Assembly: GCF_037102585.1 (NCBI RefSeq)
Contig: NW_027043821.1
Span: 682,001-746,000, forward strand
DNA: 64,000 nt
Direction: 5' to 3'
Source: Saccharomycopsis crataegensis
Lineage: Eukaryota > Ascomycota > Saccharomycetes > Ascoideales > Saccharomycopsidaceae
This document shows, in pieces, positions 42,459 through 53,631 of this stretch (position 1 is the first letter of the stretch; each line of letters begins with the position of its first letter). The notes below the pieces were generated by a model. It did no database searches, was not told where the DNA came from, and worked only from the letters and a program-made list of their open reading frames with translations. The translations under genes and the position numbers were made by a program.

Positions 42459-44772
42459 ATGCTTCGAGCAACAGCAGTTTCTTCGGCGGCGGGTGGAGGT
42501 TCTTCCAGTGATGGCCAATCTTACACTCAAGAATCAATGGATGATATTGGTTTCCAAAGCATGGTGCCAAATAATTTGAAGAAAATCCATCCGGTGGCCT
42601 CAGAACCATTGTTGAATGGCCATCGATTGAAAAGAAGTACCACAGAATTATTCGCTAAGGTGGAATCCGCTCACAATCGTGGCGATGATTCATCACTTTG
42701 TGATATCACTGAAAATGTCCTCAACAGCGACCCGTTTCATGGTAAGCTCTTGCCATCAACTAACAAGAGTTCTAGAAGATCTAGCACCATTGGACTCTTT
42801 GGAAAAGAAAATGCCAATAAAGAAGTAAGATTTTCCGCTAGTGAAGGTTTCCCTATAAGCCACAATTCCTCAACAACAATACCATCGTTAAATAAAATAA
42901 CTGATGCTGCTGTTGATATTTCTTCTGAATCTTCTCCCCGAAATTTTGCTAAAATATCCAGAAGTCTGAGAATTCCTGTTAATGCCAGGTTAGTATTAGT
43001 CGACTTTTTTTTTTTTTTTTGAAAAAATGTTTCAAATTGATTTTATACTAATACTTTTTTCTTAATTGTTTTATTTTGTTAGAAACTTTTCAGATAAACA
43101 ATACACTAATGTATCAAATGATTTCGTGGTGAGGAAAAATACCCCAGATAATATCCCCTGGCACCCTTTGTCCACTAGAAGACAACAGAATTCTATAACT
43201 ATGTTGGAGCCACAAGCAACTTTGCAACCACTGAAGAATAAGGAGCCACAAAAAGAGTTGAAATATCAACTCGAGCATGAAATATTGAATAACTTGGATA
43301 CGCTATTTCTCATATTTTCAAGCGTTCGGAAATCTGTGAATGAAGATGAGCTTCGGGAAATTGAACATTGTATTGATAGGATTCGGGATCAAATAAATAA
43401 TTTGGTGGCCAGTTTAGATAGTAAATTTGTTGAGAAAGTAATGGATATTGAGCAAACTAATGTCAAATTAAAAAAAGAAAATTCTCTTTTACAAGATTTG
43501 TGCAATGTTTTAAAATCTGAATACACAAAAGCATCAGCTGAGATTACTAGATTAAAAGACCAGACTCAAAAGTTCCATAATCAAATTGATTGTCTTACAG
43601 CAGAAAAAAATAAAATGCTGGAGAAATTTTACTTGAATGCAGAAGATTTTCAAGAAGCAATGACACTAATGTTTGAAAATCCAGATGAAAAAATTGAATC
43701 CAAGAAGTTTATGGGGAAATTGAGACGTCTAATCGATAGTTTTAACTTTGCAAATAAGAAGAATGAGATCATGCAACAAGAAAATAATAAATTACAGACA
43801 AAGCTTGATACTTTTGGAAATGAAAGTTCGGAAAACCTCAAAACCATTGATTTTATGGAAAATCACATAAAGAAGCAAGAGGAAACTATTAAGCAATTGA
43901 CTGATAAATATGGGCTTTTAGAGAATGAAAAAAACGAAACCGAGGGCACCTTGAAAGTTAAAGAGGAAGAGCTTGGTAAATTAATCAATCGGATGGAAAA
44001 TGATAGAAAAACTTTTCATGATAATGCTTCTGATATGAAGGAAAGCCTAAGAAAAAAAGATGTACAAGTAGCAGAGGCGTGGAAAATGCTATCAACTTTC
44101 GCCAGTTCAAATACGACCAATGCAGCTAAGCTTGTGAGCCTTGAAGAGGAGAACAGAAAGCATCATGAGACTGAGGATTTTTGGAAAGAAAAAGTACGAG
44201 AATATAAGCACATAAATCAGGCTTTGGAAAAAGATGGAATGTTGAAACAGGAAAGGATTACTGAAGAACAAAAACTTTGTCAAAGCTTGAAACTCAAAAT
44301 TTTAGAACTTGAGTCGAATGAGAAGGAGACTCAAGCGACCAATGAAAAGTTAATTGATGAAGTGAGAGTTACTCAAATGAGGGTTGAAGAATTGAAATCA
44401 GAAAACATCAGTTTATTAAATAAATTTAAAAAGATGACTGAAAAAAGTGGTCGAATTGAGACTGCTTGCGGAGTTGGAAAATTTTATTTTGAAGATCTCT
44501 CAAACTCTGCCATTATTAAACTTGAAAAAATTATCGATGAGCGGTCTTTTGCACGAGTAAAAAGAAAACTCCAAGATATTTCCCAAATCAAACTTTATGA
44601 TGATTCTATTATGCCAAAGTTGGAACATATAACAAGATTCGTTCTCCAATCTATCGATTGTATCATTCAGGAAGTGCAAAAAATGAGAAATAGAAACTCA
44701 CGATTAGAAGCAGACATCAGATCTCTTGAACTGGGACCACAAGAGCAGAATCTGAAAATTAAGAATAATTAG
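42459..44772 (+). CDS. Large coiled-coil protein, one intron
   Basis: Exon 1 is 42459-42988, the intron 42989-43082 (94 nt) and exon 2 43083-44772; 739 residues. The join reads ...RIPVNA-R-NFSDKQY and keeps frame. Splice signals are weaker than in the other introns: donor GTTAGT, branch TACTAAT, acceptor TTTGTTAG. The N-terminal 180 residues are Ser-rich and basic with a KEN box (FGKENANKE). From about residue 235 to 720 nearly everything is predicted heptad coiled coil (for example KLKKENSLLQDLCNVLKSEY, KEEELGKLINRMEN). It could be a spindle-pole-body or cytoskeletal scaffold; I do not recognise the orthologue. The first ATG is taken; M32 (MDDIGFQSM) is an alternative start. Confidence 0.72.
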
Positions 44773-45006
44773 ATATCAAAACTCCCAAAAGTATCAAAAA
44801 GTGAAATTGAAGGCCCACACAAGTCAATTTAATATTGATAGAGGTGATATAAGGGGCCATGTTGAATGCAACTTAATTGCTGTGACCAAAAAAGAGTCGT
44901 TATATTTGCTGTTGCTTTTTTTTTTCTATATTATTTCGAATTATTAGCAAGATCAAGTTACATGGAAAATTTCGTAAAATTCCACTCATTTAGTAAATAT
45001 AATATA

Positions 45007-46182
45007 TTAAGGACCTTCGATGTAGAGCACCCATCTAACCAAGAACTTCATAAATTTATAACATTCATCAGATGCATCACTTTGCAATACCACATATTGG
45101 TCAGCCAGATGGAAATTTTCCTTGAGTAGGTCCTCAAACTCTTGACAGGCGTTGATGATCTTTTTGGATAATGCATGATCGCTCACTTCTGGTGAGGTAT
45201 AGGTTTCGTAAATCTTATCCAACGCTTTCCGCACATTAAACACCTGCAACGTATATTTTCCCTTGTCATCCTCACAGTCTAATTGATCAATAAAGTTTTT
45301 AGGAGGTGCTTGTAGGATTTTTGCCAACACTCTCTTACCCAGAGGCCATTTTTGGTTCATCAATTCGGGAGAAGTGGCCTCAACGGGAGTAAATGCCAAA
45401 ACTATCAGCGATCGACGAACATGGGATTCCAATGGAGTTTGTGTATCGTTGATATTCGATGGCAGCTTCCAGCTTTTCGTTGTTTCGTTTTTTTTCTTGT
45501 CAATGATCCAGTGCTTGAAGAACTGGGAAGTATATTCGCAAAGCTTGAACATTACCAAATGTTGAATGTCTTCCATCCACACCAAGTCTTGATCACCCAA
45601 CAGTTCTCGGTTTTCTTGATTCAACAACACCAGGCCTAACTTGCGACGACTCTTGCCGCGGGACCGGTTTTTCACCAGACTGATGAGCTCCAAGTACCCA
45701 GGAGATAATGGCAAGTAACTCCGATATAGGCTGGGGATGGGGAGATCAATAAAGTCGGGGTCAAGGTCTATCGGATACATATAAAGCTTTGGTTTTTCCT
45801 GAGATACCTGCTCAAGATCATTATTGTTGTTGGTACCATTTACTTCAGTCCCTCGTTTCACCATCGTAAACCCTAGCAATAAATCTTTTGGAATACGGCG
45901 TCTGGAAGTCATGTCCAACTTTGATTTGCTCGACAAGATCTTATGAAACCAATCGCTGTCAAATGGGGGAATTACAAAACCTCCACTGATATCTTCTGAG
46001 GAGGAATTCACTTTACCAAGGACAGCCACCAGCGATGATGATGCTGGTGGCTCAATTGATTGTAAACTCGATGAGTTGATTCCGTTATTGATGGCATTCA
46101 AATGCTTGAATGATAGAAGAAACGGTTTGTTACTCCATTTATGAGGAGCCACAAGCAACGGAGACTTGGGTAGGATCTTCAT
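45007..46182 (-). CDS. Conserved-looking protein of unknown function
   Basis: A 391-residue ORF from the ATG at 46182 (MKILPKSPLLVAPHKWSNK). It has ordinary amino-acid composition and no low complexity, so it is a real gene. The first 60 residues are basic and hydroxylated, compatible with a mitochondrial presequence but not proof. Visible features: RRRIPKDLLLGFTMVKRG, the Asp/Pro-rich MYPIDLDPDFIDLPIPSLYRSYLPLSPGYLEL, a helical stretch DLVWMEDIQHLVMFKLCEYTSQFFKHW, and a helical C-terminus (LLKENFHLADQYVVLQSDA). No transmembrane segment or catalytic motif was recognised. It converges with the coiled-coil gene and lies downstream of CDC11 on the same strand. Confidence 0.6.
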   Translation of the reverse strand: MKILPKSPLLVAPHKWSNKPFLLSFKHLNAINNGINSSSLQSIEPPASSSLVAVLGKVNSSSEDISGGFVIPPFDSDWFHKILSSKSKLDMTSRRRIPKDLLLGFTMVKRGTEVNGTNNNNDLEQVSQEKPKLYMYPIDLDPDFIDLPIPSLYRSYLPLSPGYLELISLVKNRSRGKSRRKLGLVLLNQENRELLGDQDLVWMEDIQHLVMFKLCEYTSQFFKHWIIDKKKNETTKSWKLPSNINDTQTPLESHVRRSLIVLAFTPVEATSPELMNQKWPLGKRVLAKILQAPPKNFIDQLDCEDDKGKYTLQVFNVRKALDKIYETYTSPEVSDHALSKKIINACQEFEDLLKENFHLADQYVVLQSDASDECYKFMKFLVRWVLYIEGP

Positions 46183-46922
46183 GGTCGGTTTCCCCTTCGT
46201 TAAGTATTTTCTGTGCTTCTTTTAGGAGCTTGATTATACGGTTAATTGTGGGTAGAAGCTCCCAGACCATTTCTTTCTCAAAAGAAAAAAAAAAAAAAAA
46301 ATGTGAAATTATGCATTAATATGCATGTTCCACACGCACACGCACAACAAATACAACAAAACCTGGGGCAAACATCCCAGCAATAATACAAAAAAACGAT
46401 ATTATTTAAAAAGAAGATTAACTAAATTAGAAAATGATAATAAAAATAATAGTAAGAGTAAAAAAAGAACAACTAGCACAAAGAAAATAAAAATTAAAAG
46501 AACGAAATCGGAGACAGATAATGAAATAAGTAACAATAATAATTATTAAGAACGTAGACACGTATCCGATGAAGGAGAATGTGTTTTCCCCAGTATAGCG
46601 TAAGGAAAGGGGATAGGACAGGACAGGATATTTGTAATATGTTTTGGTTCGTTTTTGTTTTTTGTTTTTTGTTTTTTGTTTTTTGTTTTTTGTTTTTTGT
46701 TTTTTTTTTGTTTCAGTTATTCCTTTTATGAGTACTTCTAATTCTAAGTTTGACCTTTAAAAATAATAAACTTGTTCATAACAAGTGGCAATGTACTAAA
46801 AATCGAAGGAAACAAACAGGAGCAACAGGAGCTGGGTGAAAAAAATTGTAAAGACATGCATAGGAAAGTTAGAATAATCAGCATAGTTTCTCAGTAGTTC
46901 AATAGTGATGGATGCGGAATGT
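46183..46922. other. Intergenic between CDC11 and the unknown gene
   Basis: No gene seen. A short A-rich ORF encoding Lys/Asn runs (46325-46549) looks spurious. A 7-bp minisatellite, unit GTTTTTT, lies at about 46651-46705. Confidence 0.45.
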
Positions 46923-48113
46923 TTAGTAATCTTCGGTTGGGGCGGCGCTAAGAGCTGGTGATTGTAATCTTTCCTTTGTCAATCTTTCTTCCATCTCTCT
47001 CAATTCCTTTTCTCTATCCAACAATTCTTGTCTCTTCTTCAACAATTCTTGTTCGACCTTTTCTTCATATTCTCTCAATCTTTCTTCTTCCAACTTAATT
47101 TGTTCTTCTCTGGCCAAGTAACCCTCGCTACCTTTACCAACGGATGCTGATCTGCTCTTGATGATTTCCTTGGCTTGTGCTACTTGTAACACACTGTCGT
47201 CGGCTTCATCGGCTTCGTCGTTCTTACCAGAAAGCGCTTCGGTTCTAAACTTTTCATAAAGAACTTCGTGGGTGTATTCCTTCAAATCTTGCAAATGACT
47301 GATCAACAATGCATTTCGCAAGATGATGAAATCACTTTGTTCTGGATCTTCTATGTCCACCAAACCCCAAGGATATTTTCTGGCCCTGATTAGTGACCCG
47401 TCGTCGGCTTCAAAAGTATCGTTTGAGCCAACAACAGCGAATGGAATCAATGTCTTCAAATAAGTGTTAGCATCGATGGTTTCTTCATCATCATAATCCA
47501 AATCGAATGGGAAGCCGTAGATTGGAATACCGTAATGCTTCATATCTTCATTGATCAATTTCTTGTTCAATTCCAACTCTTCGCGGGTCAAAGAGTCACT
47601 TTTGGAAATCACTGGAATAACATTGACCAAGCTACTAAGTTTGGACATTATTGTCACGTCGATTTCTCTTAATCCATGCCCAGTTGGGACAATGAAATAT
47701 AAAAGCGCGTGGACACGCCCGTCTTTGAATCTTGGGTTTCTTCTAACACGACTTTCTTCAAGCAAGATTTCATCATACTGATGTCTAATATAATCAATGA
47801 TTTTTTCAAATGTCATCTCATTATCAATAGAATCCCCAAACCCTGGAGTATCAATGATGGTGAGAGAAATCTTGACCCCTTCTGCATCTTCCAATTCGAC
47901 ATTTTCGGTACGCATAGTCATCTCTTTCTTCAAAGAGTCGTCTTTTGGGTCAGGAATGGTAGAAGATGGGACCACCACTTCTTGGCCACATAAACTGTTG
48001 ATGAAGGTCGATCTACCAGTACCAGATTGACCAACCACCATCAAAGTGAATTGAATCCCTTTCTTCAAAGATTTCTTCTTTCTCAATGCTGAGGACTGAA
48101 TCACGGCAACCAT
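46923..48113 (-). CDS. CDC11: Septin Cdc11
   Basis: The terminal subunit of septin rods at the bud neck. 396 residues from the ATG at 48113. The start MVAVIQSSALRKKKSLKKGIQFTLMVVGQSGTGRSTFINSL aligns closely with S. cerevisiae Cdc11. GTPase motifs: G1 GQSGTGRS (about 29-36), G3 DTPGFGD (about 88-94), G4-like SKSD (about 172). As in yeast Cdc11, the polybasic region and the block YDEILLEESRVRRNPRFKDGRVH are conserved. The septin unique element includes RKYPWGLVDIEDP and HDLK-type LQDLKEYTHEVLYEKFRTEALSG. A C-terminal coiled coil occupies about 325-385. A (TTA)n tract of about 70 bp lies 90 bp upstream of the start. Confidence 0.96.
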   Translation of the reverse strand: MVAVIQSSALRKKKSLKKGIQFTLMVVGQSGTGRSTFINSLCGQEVVVPSSTIPDPKDDSLKKEMTMRTENVELEDAEGVKISLTIIDTPGFGDSIDNEMTFEKIIDYIRHQYDEILLEESRVRRNPRFKDGRVHALLYFIVPTGHGLREIDVTIMSKLSSLVNVIPVISKSDSLTREELELNKKLINEDMKHYGIPIYGFPFDLDYDDEETIDANTYLKTLIPFAVVGSNDTFEADDGSLIRARKYPWGLVDIEDPEQSDFIILRNALLISHLQDLKEYTHEVLYEKFRTEALSGKNDEADEADDSVLQVAQAKEIIKSRSASVGKGSEGYLAREEQIKLEEERLREYEEKVEQELLKKRQELLDREKELREMEERLTKERLQSPALSAAPTEDY

Positions 48114-48201
48114 CTTTTGTAGGTTATGTTTCTTGTGTATATGTGTGTTTGTATAATACTATTTATTTATTTTCTCAAGAATTGGATGCTGATATTGCTT
48201 C

Positions 48202-48272
<71 letters not shown>

Positions 48273-50035
48273 TGTTGATATTTGTCTTCATTTATGTTTT
48301 TGCAACGTTGTTAAAGTCGCTTTTTTTGTTGTTGTCAAGAAATTGAAAAATTTTTGGTTACGTGGCGATGGCAGCTTTTTTTTTGTTTTGTTTTGTTTTG
48401 TTTTTGTTTGTTTTTTTTTGACGGCAATTGCATTAATGAAAAATGCTTTCCATCACTATACTTACGATTATTATCACTATCATCATCATTGAACATGCTA
48501 TCCACGATATTGCAATCATTATTATAACATTACCACTACTATCATTCATAACCGTTATTTCCGGGTTTTCCATGATGCCGCTCGGCAGATTGAGTGTTTT
48601 GAAGCCAAATAGCGAATTAGAAGACGCGAATTTCGATGATTGATTCATCAATTCGACACTAAAGGGGTATTAAAGGATTGCTGTCACTTACAAGGTCTGA
48701 ATGGCACTGCTATTTTCAGGCAGTAGAGAATATTCATATAATGAAGAATATTTGATTTCTTTTTGTATCACAAACTTATGCCGAAGACTACTAGCTTCTA
48801 TCAAGTTACCAAGAAGTTACCATCCCAGAATTTGAAATAATGGAGGAACATGAAATGGCAAATAGTGTAACTTAATGAAAACTACACTTCCAAGAGCTGG
48901 TAGCTTCTGTTTCCGTTTTGCACTATAGGCATTACAGCCCAGCAGTTAGATAAGCACTACTACAAAGCGATGATAGCCTCAAAAAATCATCGTAATTGGA
49001 ATCAATACTTGGAGTTTCTGTTAGCGCGCCTATTGGTATTAATTTGATTTTCATGAAGGATAAGATGGTACTTTGAGCCTCCTTTTAAAGTGTTGAAGAA
49101 ATATTAGATGTAGGCAATAAATGCCATTTGGGGAAAAACTTCGTGACATTGACAATAAGAGAGGCAAATATGTATAATGTTATCAGTTTAAACAGGCAAT
49201 AAGCGTCTCTGTTTTTGTTTTTTCTCTTCCAAAAGGACTCATTAATGAGCAGGTATTGTTTTCGATGACTGTGCCCATATTAAACAATAGGGATGGAAGA
49301 TCTTGCAATAATAAGAACAACCCCCTATATTAAATCAAAAGGGAAATAATGGGATATTTATTTTTGTATGACCAACAGAATATAATGATGATGAGAAAAT
49401 GATGAGGACCTCCGGCAAAAAGTGATGTTGACGATCGTGTTAACGTTCCTTCAATGTATTTCAGCAAGATGCGCTTATGGTGCGTAGATAGTTGTCGAAT
49501 CACTGACTAAAGAATCTATAATTTTGAATTGCAAGACAAATTTTCTTATTCTCGGTGACTTTTTCACTCCATTCACGGAGTTCTAGAGTGTCTTTCGAAT
49601 AAACTGAAGATAAATATGAAGAATACATCTACAAAATAGAGAATTTAGATCAACATAAGTCATTTCTAGACTTTCTATTGCTTAGTGATGATCATGAGGG
49701 TCCCGGAAATCTGGATCTCTAGCTTAACTGAATACTTAAAAGAAAGGTTTTTACCTGCAATTCATATTTATATATATAAGCAGATATTGGCATCGGTGGT
49801 TTAGCCTTCCCTTTTTTTTTTCGTCCATTCGCTCGCAACAAGATAACCAATTGTTTTTCCTTTTAACGCAAATTTGTTGTGAAGAACTCTCCCGTGATGA
49901 TAACATGTTGCTGACAATATGTGTAAAGAGATCATATTATTGAATAACTTCTAAGAATGGTGATCTCAGTTTTTTTTAACCAGTTTCAGGGAAAAAAGTG
50001 TCTATTATCAGAGCACGCTTATATAAACTGCTTAA
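48114..50035. other. Gene-free region upstream of CDC11
   Basis: About 1.9 kb without a convincing ORF. The first 150 bases hold the CDC11 promoter and (TTA)n repeat. The remainder, up to the LTR-like sequence at 50036, is featureless to me and marks the start of the gene-poor block. Confidence 0.45.
48203..48272. repeat. (TTA)n microsatellite upstream of CDC11
   Basis: About 23 uninterrupted TTA triplets, 90-160 bp before the CDC11 ATG. Confidence 0.97.
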
Positions 50036-51613
50036 TGTTGGAACACCGGTAGTCCTGTATTGTTACGATCTATAATAAATCGGGTACCAGATGTCATAAG
50101 GTGAGGTCCGACAGCGGGGCAGGAAGCTACAATGGAAGCTTCGTGTGGTAGTAAACCGTAAATCCCAGAGAACTATATAAAAAGGACTCCGGTCCACTAC
50201 AGGTGAGTAGCAAAGAATGAATAAAAAAGCATATGTTGTTAACTTTATCAAGTTATTGTTTGTATTGTCGGGATGTACTGGCTGTACCGGAACTATCCGG
50301 TAGTTGAGCATGGTTAGATGCTGAAGCGGAAGGATTAGATGAAGTATACATTACAAAGTTGGTTATTAGTTTGGGTCGGTGATTGGTTTATTCATTTGTT
50401 AGTCTACTTCTAGTGGATAGTTTTTCGGATAAGACCAAGTTATCCGTCTTCTATACTCTAAGTAATTAATTATTCCTTTCATGACAAATGAAAGCCCTCT
50501 TATATCTAGATTCAGAAGAATCTAAACATAGTAATATCCATATACATTACTCAGTGGTTGCAACCCACTGGCATTGTATTGGGGCAATGTACAGAGTTAG
50601 TTAACTATGGTCATGCATCATTCGTCAATGAGCTGTGATCACATAGTCTAAAGATCCACCATAGTGGTCCACTCCGACAGAGTATTATTCATGAAAAAGA
50701 TTGACAAGAATGTTACGCGTACTTTTATAGACATCACTCATAACACAAGGAGAGTGTAACTTCTTGCTAGAGTTCACTGGAGCGGAAGTATGACCGTCGG
50801 TAAGTGCCGCATTGGAAGTAACGGATAAGTTGTATTTAGAGTTATCTTGGGAAATTATGAAGTAATAATAATGAGTTGTTGCAAGTTAGATTGGGGGCTG
50901 GCTGGTCTGTGTGTCGTTTATTCCAGCTTGGGATTGAATAATATCAGAGTTTGTGATAAGACAAGTTTGGTCAAAATCGGATCCTCTCAACCGCGGCTCC
51001 CCCTCCCACCAGTGGTAGGATATTATGCTTCAATATATAATTATTTAAATCTCTGAAGATCAATATTCTGCGGTATCAGGATAACTCTGATTGGCTTACT
51101 AGTCGTGTTTATCAATCCTTAGACTCGGATCTTCGTGCGCAACTACCATTCTCAGGTAGTGCAGTTGGTAATGGTATTTCTCTAGAACTGACAGAGAGCC
51201 AGTAAAAAGAGAATAAAATATGTATCCTGTGATCTGTTATTGTCGACTTCGCGCGATTGTGGCTTGTAGGGTAAGATCTATCCGGTCGGTGGTAGCGGCG
51301 GATAGAGTCTAAGAATATCGGATTTAAGATAATTCTGGATTAATACAAACAATAACTTAATAAAGTTAACAACGTAGTAAAATATAATAATCGAATAATG
51401 TCTTATCTCTCTAGAAATAGTAGAGAGATAATAAAAGTAGAATAAGAAAAATAAATAGAAAGTACGATTGGGTTAGAAGTAATGGTGTTATGGCTATTAA
51501 CACTGTAGGGTGTCGTTAGCAAAAAATGTACCAGTACGACTAGTACATTTCTCACAAACCAACGGGCACCTGCTAACGAGAAAAAATAGTACATTCTGGG
51601 ACTTTTCCCGATA
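50036..51613. mobile_element. LTR-like fossil sequence, interrupted by transposon copy A
   Basis: TGTTGGAACACC at 50036 has the form of a Ty-type LTR start, and a TATATAAAAAGG box follows at about 50174. A 32-nt segment (50235-50266) recurs inverted at 51342-51373 with one mismatch, so parts of the same repeat occur in both orientations. No coding remnant was seen in between. This fits decayed retroelement ends, probably more than one insertion. Family, true end and age are not determined. The right limit is the TA target of the Tc1-type element. Confidence 0.35.
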
Positions 51614-51798
51614 CAGTGCTTTCATTTTCTATTCGTACCAACCACCGGAAATGTTCATAGCAGTGGCAAAAATTAATTCATACCGACCCCCGGTATTTTT
51701 CGTACCACCGCAGCGGGATTTATTCAGACCATCTAAGAAAAATAGTTCATACTATTGCACTTTAATTATTCATACCAACAGAATACAAAATTCATACT
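51614..51798 (+). repeat. Left terminal inverted repeat of copy A, with iterons
   Basis: Matches the reverse complement of 53632-53815 with only a few differences. It holds eight TTCRTACC-like units starting at 51632, 51654, 51677, 51699, 51723, 51746, 51769 and 51791. Confidence 0.92.
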
Positions 51799-52166
51799 AA
51801 ATGCATAAAATTCTTATGCTTTCATTAATATTTTATCTTTGATATTATTAAACATGTTACAGGGGACCCGCACACCCAATAAAGCCCCTTTGCAATACTC
51901 ATTTACCATTTCAAAGGCTCATAACCAAATTTTGGAGTGGTTTCGTCCTTCCTTAAAATTTTAAATTTTCATTAATTTGTTTTGGAGCTTTGTTGCGTCT
52001 TTATGTAATTTTTTTTATAGTTTTTACTTTTTTTTTTTTGGTTTGTTTTCTGTATTTTGTTTTCTAATTTTTTTTCTTCATCTTTGGTATTTGTTTTCAA
52101 AAGAGCTGCTGTTGTAAACAGAGATCAATATGTCTAGAAGCATGTCTGCAGAATCCCTTGTAACTA

Positions 52167-53336
52167 TCAAGGGAAATATTTTCTGTGGCTTCTTTCACCC
52201 TTGGAGTTAATTGGTAAAAACACAAGTTCCAACCCACTCAGTGCCACTAGTAACTGAAGATCACGTCGTTTATGATTGGCAGCATTATCAAGGATCAAAT
52301 ATTTCATACCTTTGAGCTCCTCGTTATTTTCTATTTGCTGGATCACTGACTTTACAAAACTGTAGAAGTGATTAGCTGTAGTACCTTTACTCACTTTGTC
52401 AATGGTCGTTTCTGAATCAAGTTTTCTCTTCTTATTGGATGTAGCCACTGGAGTTCTGACCTTTAATTCAATACAACCTTTGACAGAAATTGCCCCAATG
52501 AACGAAATATTAAGCCCTCTGGTTACGGGAACAGTAAGAACTGCTTTTTCACCCACAGCAGACCATCCATACTCACGCCGCATACTGATATTGAAACCTG
52601 CTTCGTCGATGAAAATACAGTTTTGACTAAAGTCGAGCTTTTCTTTATACTTCTCTGCCCACTCGAGTCTCTGTTTCTTCAATTCCTCCAGACTTCTTCT
52701 CAAAGCCCATTTAGAAATACGTTTGAGACTTAGCTTACAGACCTTGGTTACAAAGTTATAGATTGTTGTAGCCTTGGCTCTTACATTGGTGAAGGCTTTC
52801 TTGAGTCTCTCCAACATAAAATCGAGAGTCACTGTAGCATCTTCCTTTATCAATTTTTGAAGGAATTCCTTATGTTCATCAGTGAGAAGGGGTTTACGAC
52901 CTCTTTTCTTTATTGGCTTCGAGATACCATTTAATTCATTGACAAGTATTTTGTTCCACTTTCTTTTCCATGTGTAAGCAGTTTGCAAAGGTATATCTTC
53001 TAATTTTGCAGCCTTGTAAGCTGATACACCTTCTTCCATGACCAAGTGCCAAAATCTTTGTTTGACAGCTTGATTATAATACCGGTACGAACCTCTATAT
53101 CTTCGTTCTTTCATTTCAATTTCCATCTCGGCATTTTCTTCTTCTTCGAAAATAGGATCAATTTCCATGATATCCATGATACCTGGTTTTTCAAAATGCT
53201 TATAGTCACTGTAACTAAAGCAAGCTTCAACTGGTGCTATTTCAGACTCTAAAGTCATTTCACTGGGTTCAGCATAGAATCTATTACCTAGGCCATCAAC
53301 ATACCCATCAGTTAGTAGCTTGGCTTTCAAGTCCAT
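52167..53336 (-). CDS. Tc1/IS630-type transposase, lacking the third catalytic residue
   Basis: A 389-residue ORF from the ATG at 53336. An N-terminal helix-turn-helix (about 85-130; VKQRFWHLVMEEGVSAYKAA, TAYTWKRKW) is followed by a basic linker KKRGRKPLLT and a second helical DNA-binding unit. In the DDE domain the first Asp is in FIDEAGF (about 242) and the second in LILDNAANH (350). After VFLPINS the ORF leaves the family pattern (KGERSHRKYFP). In another frame, the following DNA reads RVKEATENISLDSYKGFC, which resembles the family C-terminus. The segment with xLNPIExxW, including the third acidic residue, is missing, consistent with an internal deletion of roughly 85-90 bp. Probably inactive on its own. 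Confidence 0.85.
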   Translation of the reverse strand: MDLKAKLLTDGYVDGLGNRFYAEPSEMTLESEIAPVEACFSYSDYKHFEKPGIMDIMEIDPIFEEEENAEMEIEMKERRYRGSYRYYNQAVKQRFWHLVMEEGVSAYKAAKLEDIPLQTAYTWKRKWNKILVNELNGISKPIKKRGRKPLLTDEHKEFLQKLIKEDATVTLDFMLERLKKAFTNVRAKATTIYNFVTKVCKLSLKRISKWALRRSLEELKKQRLEWAEKYKEKLDFSQNCIFIDEAGFNISMRREYGWSAVGEKAVLTVPVTRGLNISFIGAISVKGCIELKVRTPVATSNKKRKLDSETTIDKVSKGTTANHFYSFVKSVIQQIENNEELKGMKYLILDNAANHKRRDLQLLVALSGLELVFLPINSKGERSHRKYFP

Positions 53337-53631
53337 ACTTAGTTTTGATGGTAAAATCTTATGCTTTTTTTTGTAAGTAATCTGGTGATCATATAAAGAC
53401 CGAATTGAATGTCAAAAGTGGGAATTCATCATCTTAAATGGAGAACAGCTCCTACCATACATTCGTTCCCATTTCTTGAAAACCGTAATCACGTGATATT
53501 ATTGATATTATTATAGATATCCGGTTTTATAGAAAGTAGCACAGAATTATGGAAAAAATGAGTATAATTTGTTTAAACTGAGTAGCTTAGAGGCTTATAG
53601 AGCCAGTCACATAAAAAAAAGAAAGGAATTA

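Noticed and set aside
46325-46549. Lys/Asn-rich ORF downstream of CDC11
   Set aside because: Encoded by an A-rich tract with simple composition; looks like chance.
49789-49804. GGCATCGGTGGTTTAG, resembling the 5' part of a tRNA-Gly
   Set aside because: No anticodon arm or T arm follows; only a T run. Too short to call.
50847-51056. 69-codon ORF in the LTR-like block
   Set aside because: No resemblance to retroelement proteins; isolated and short.
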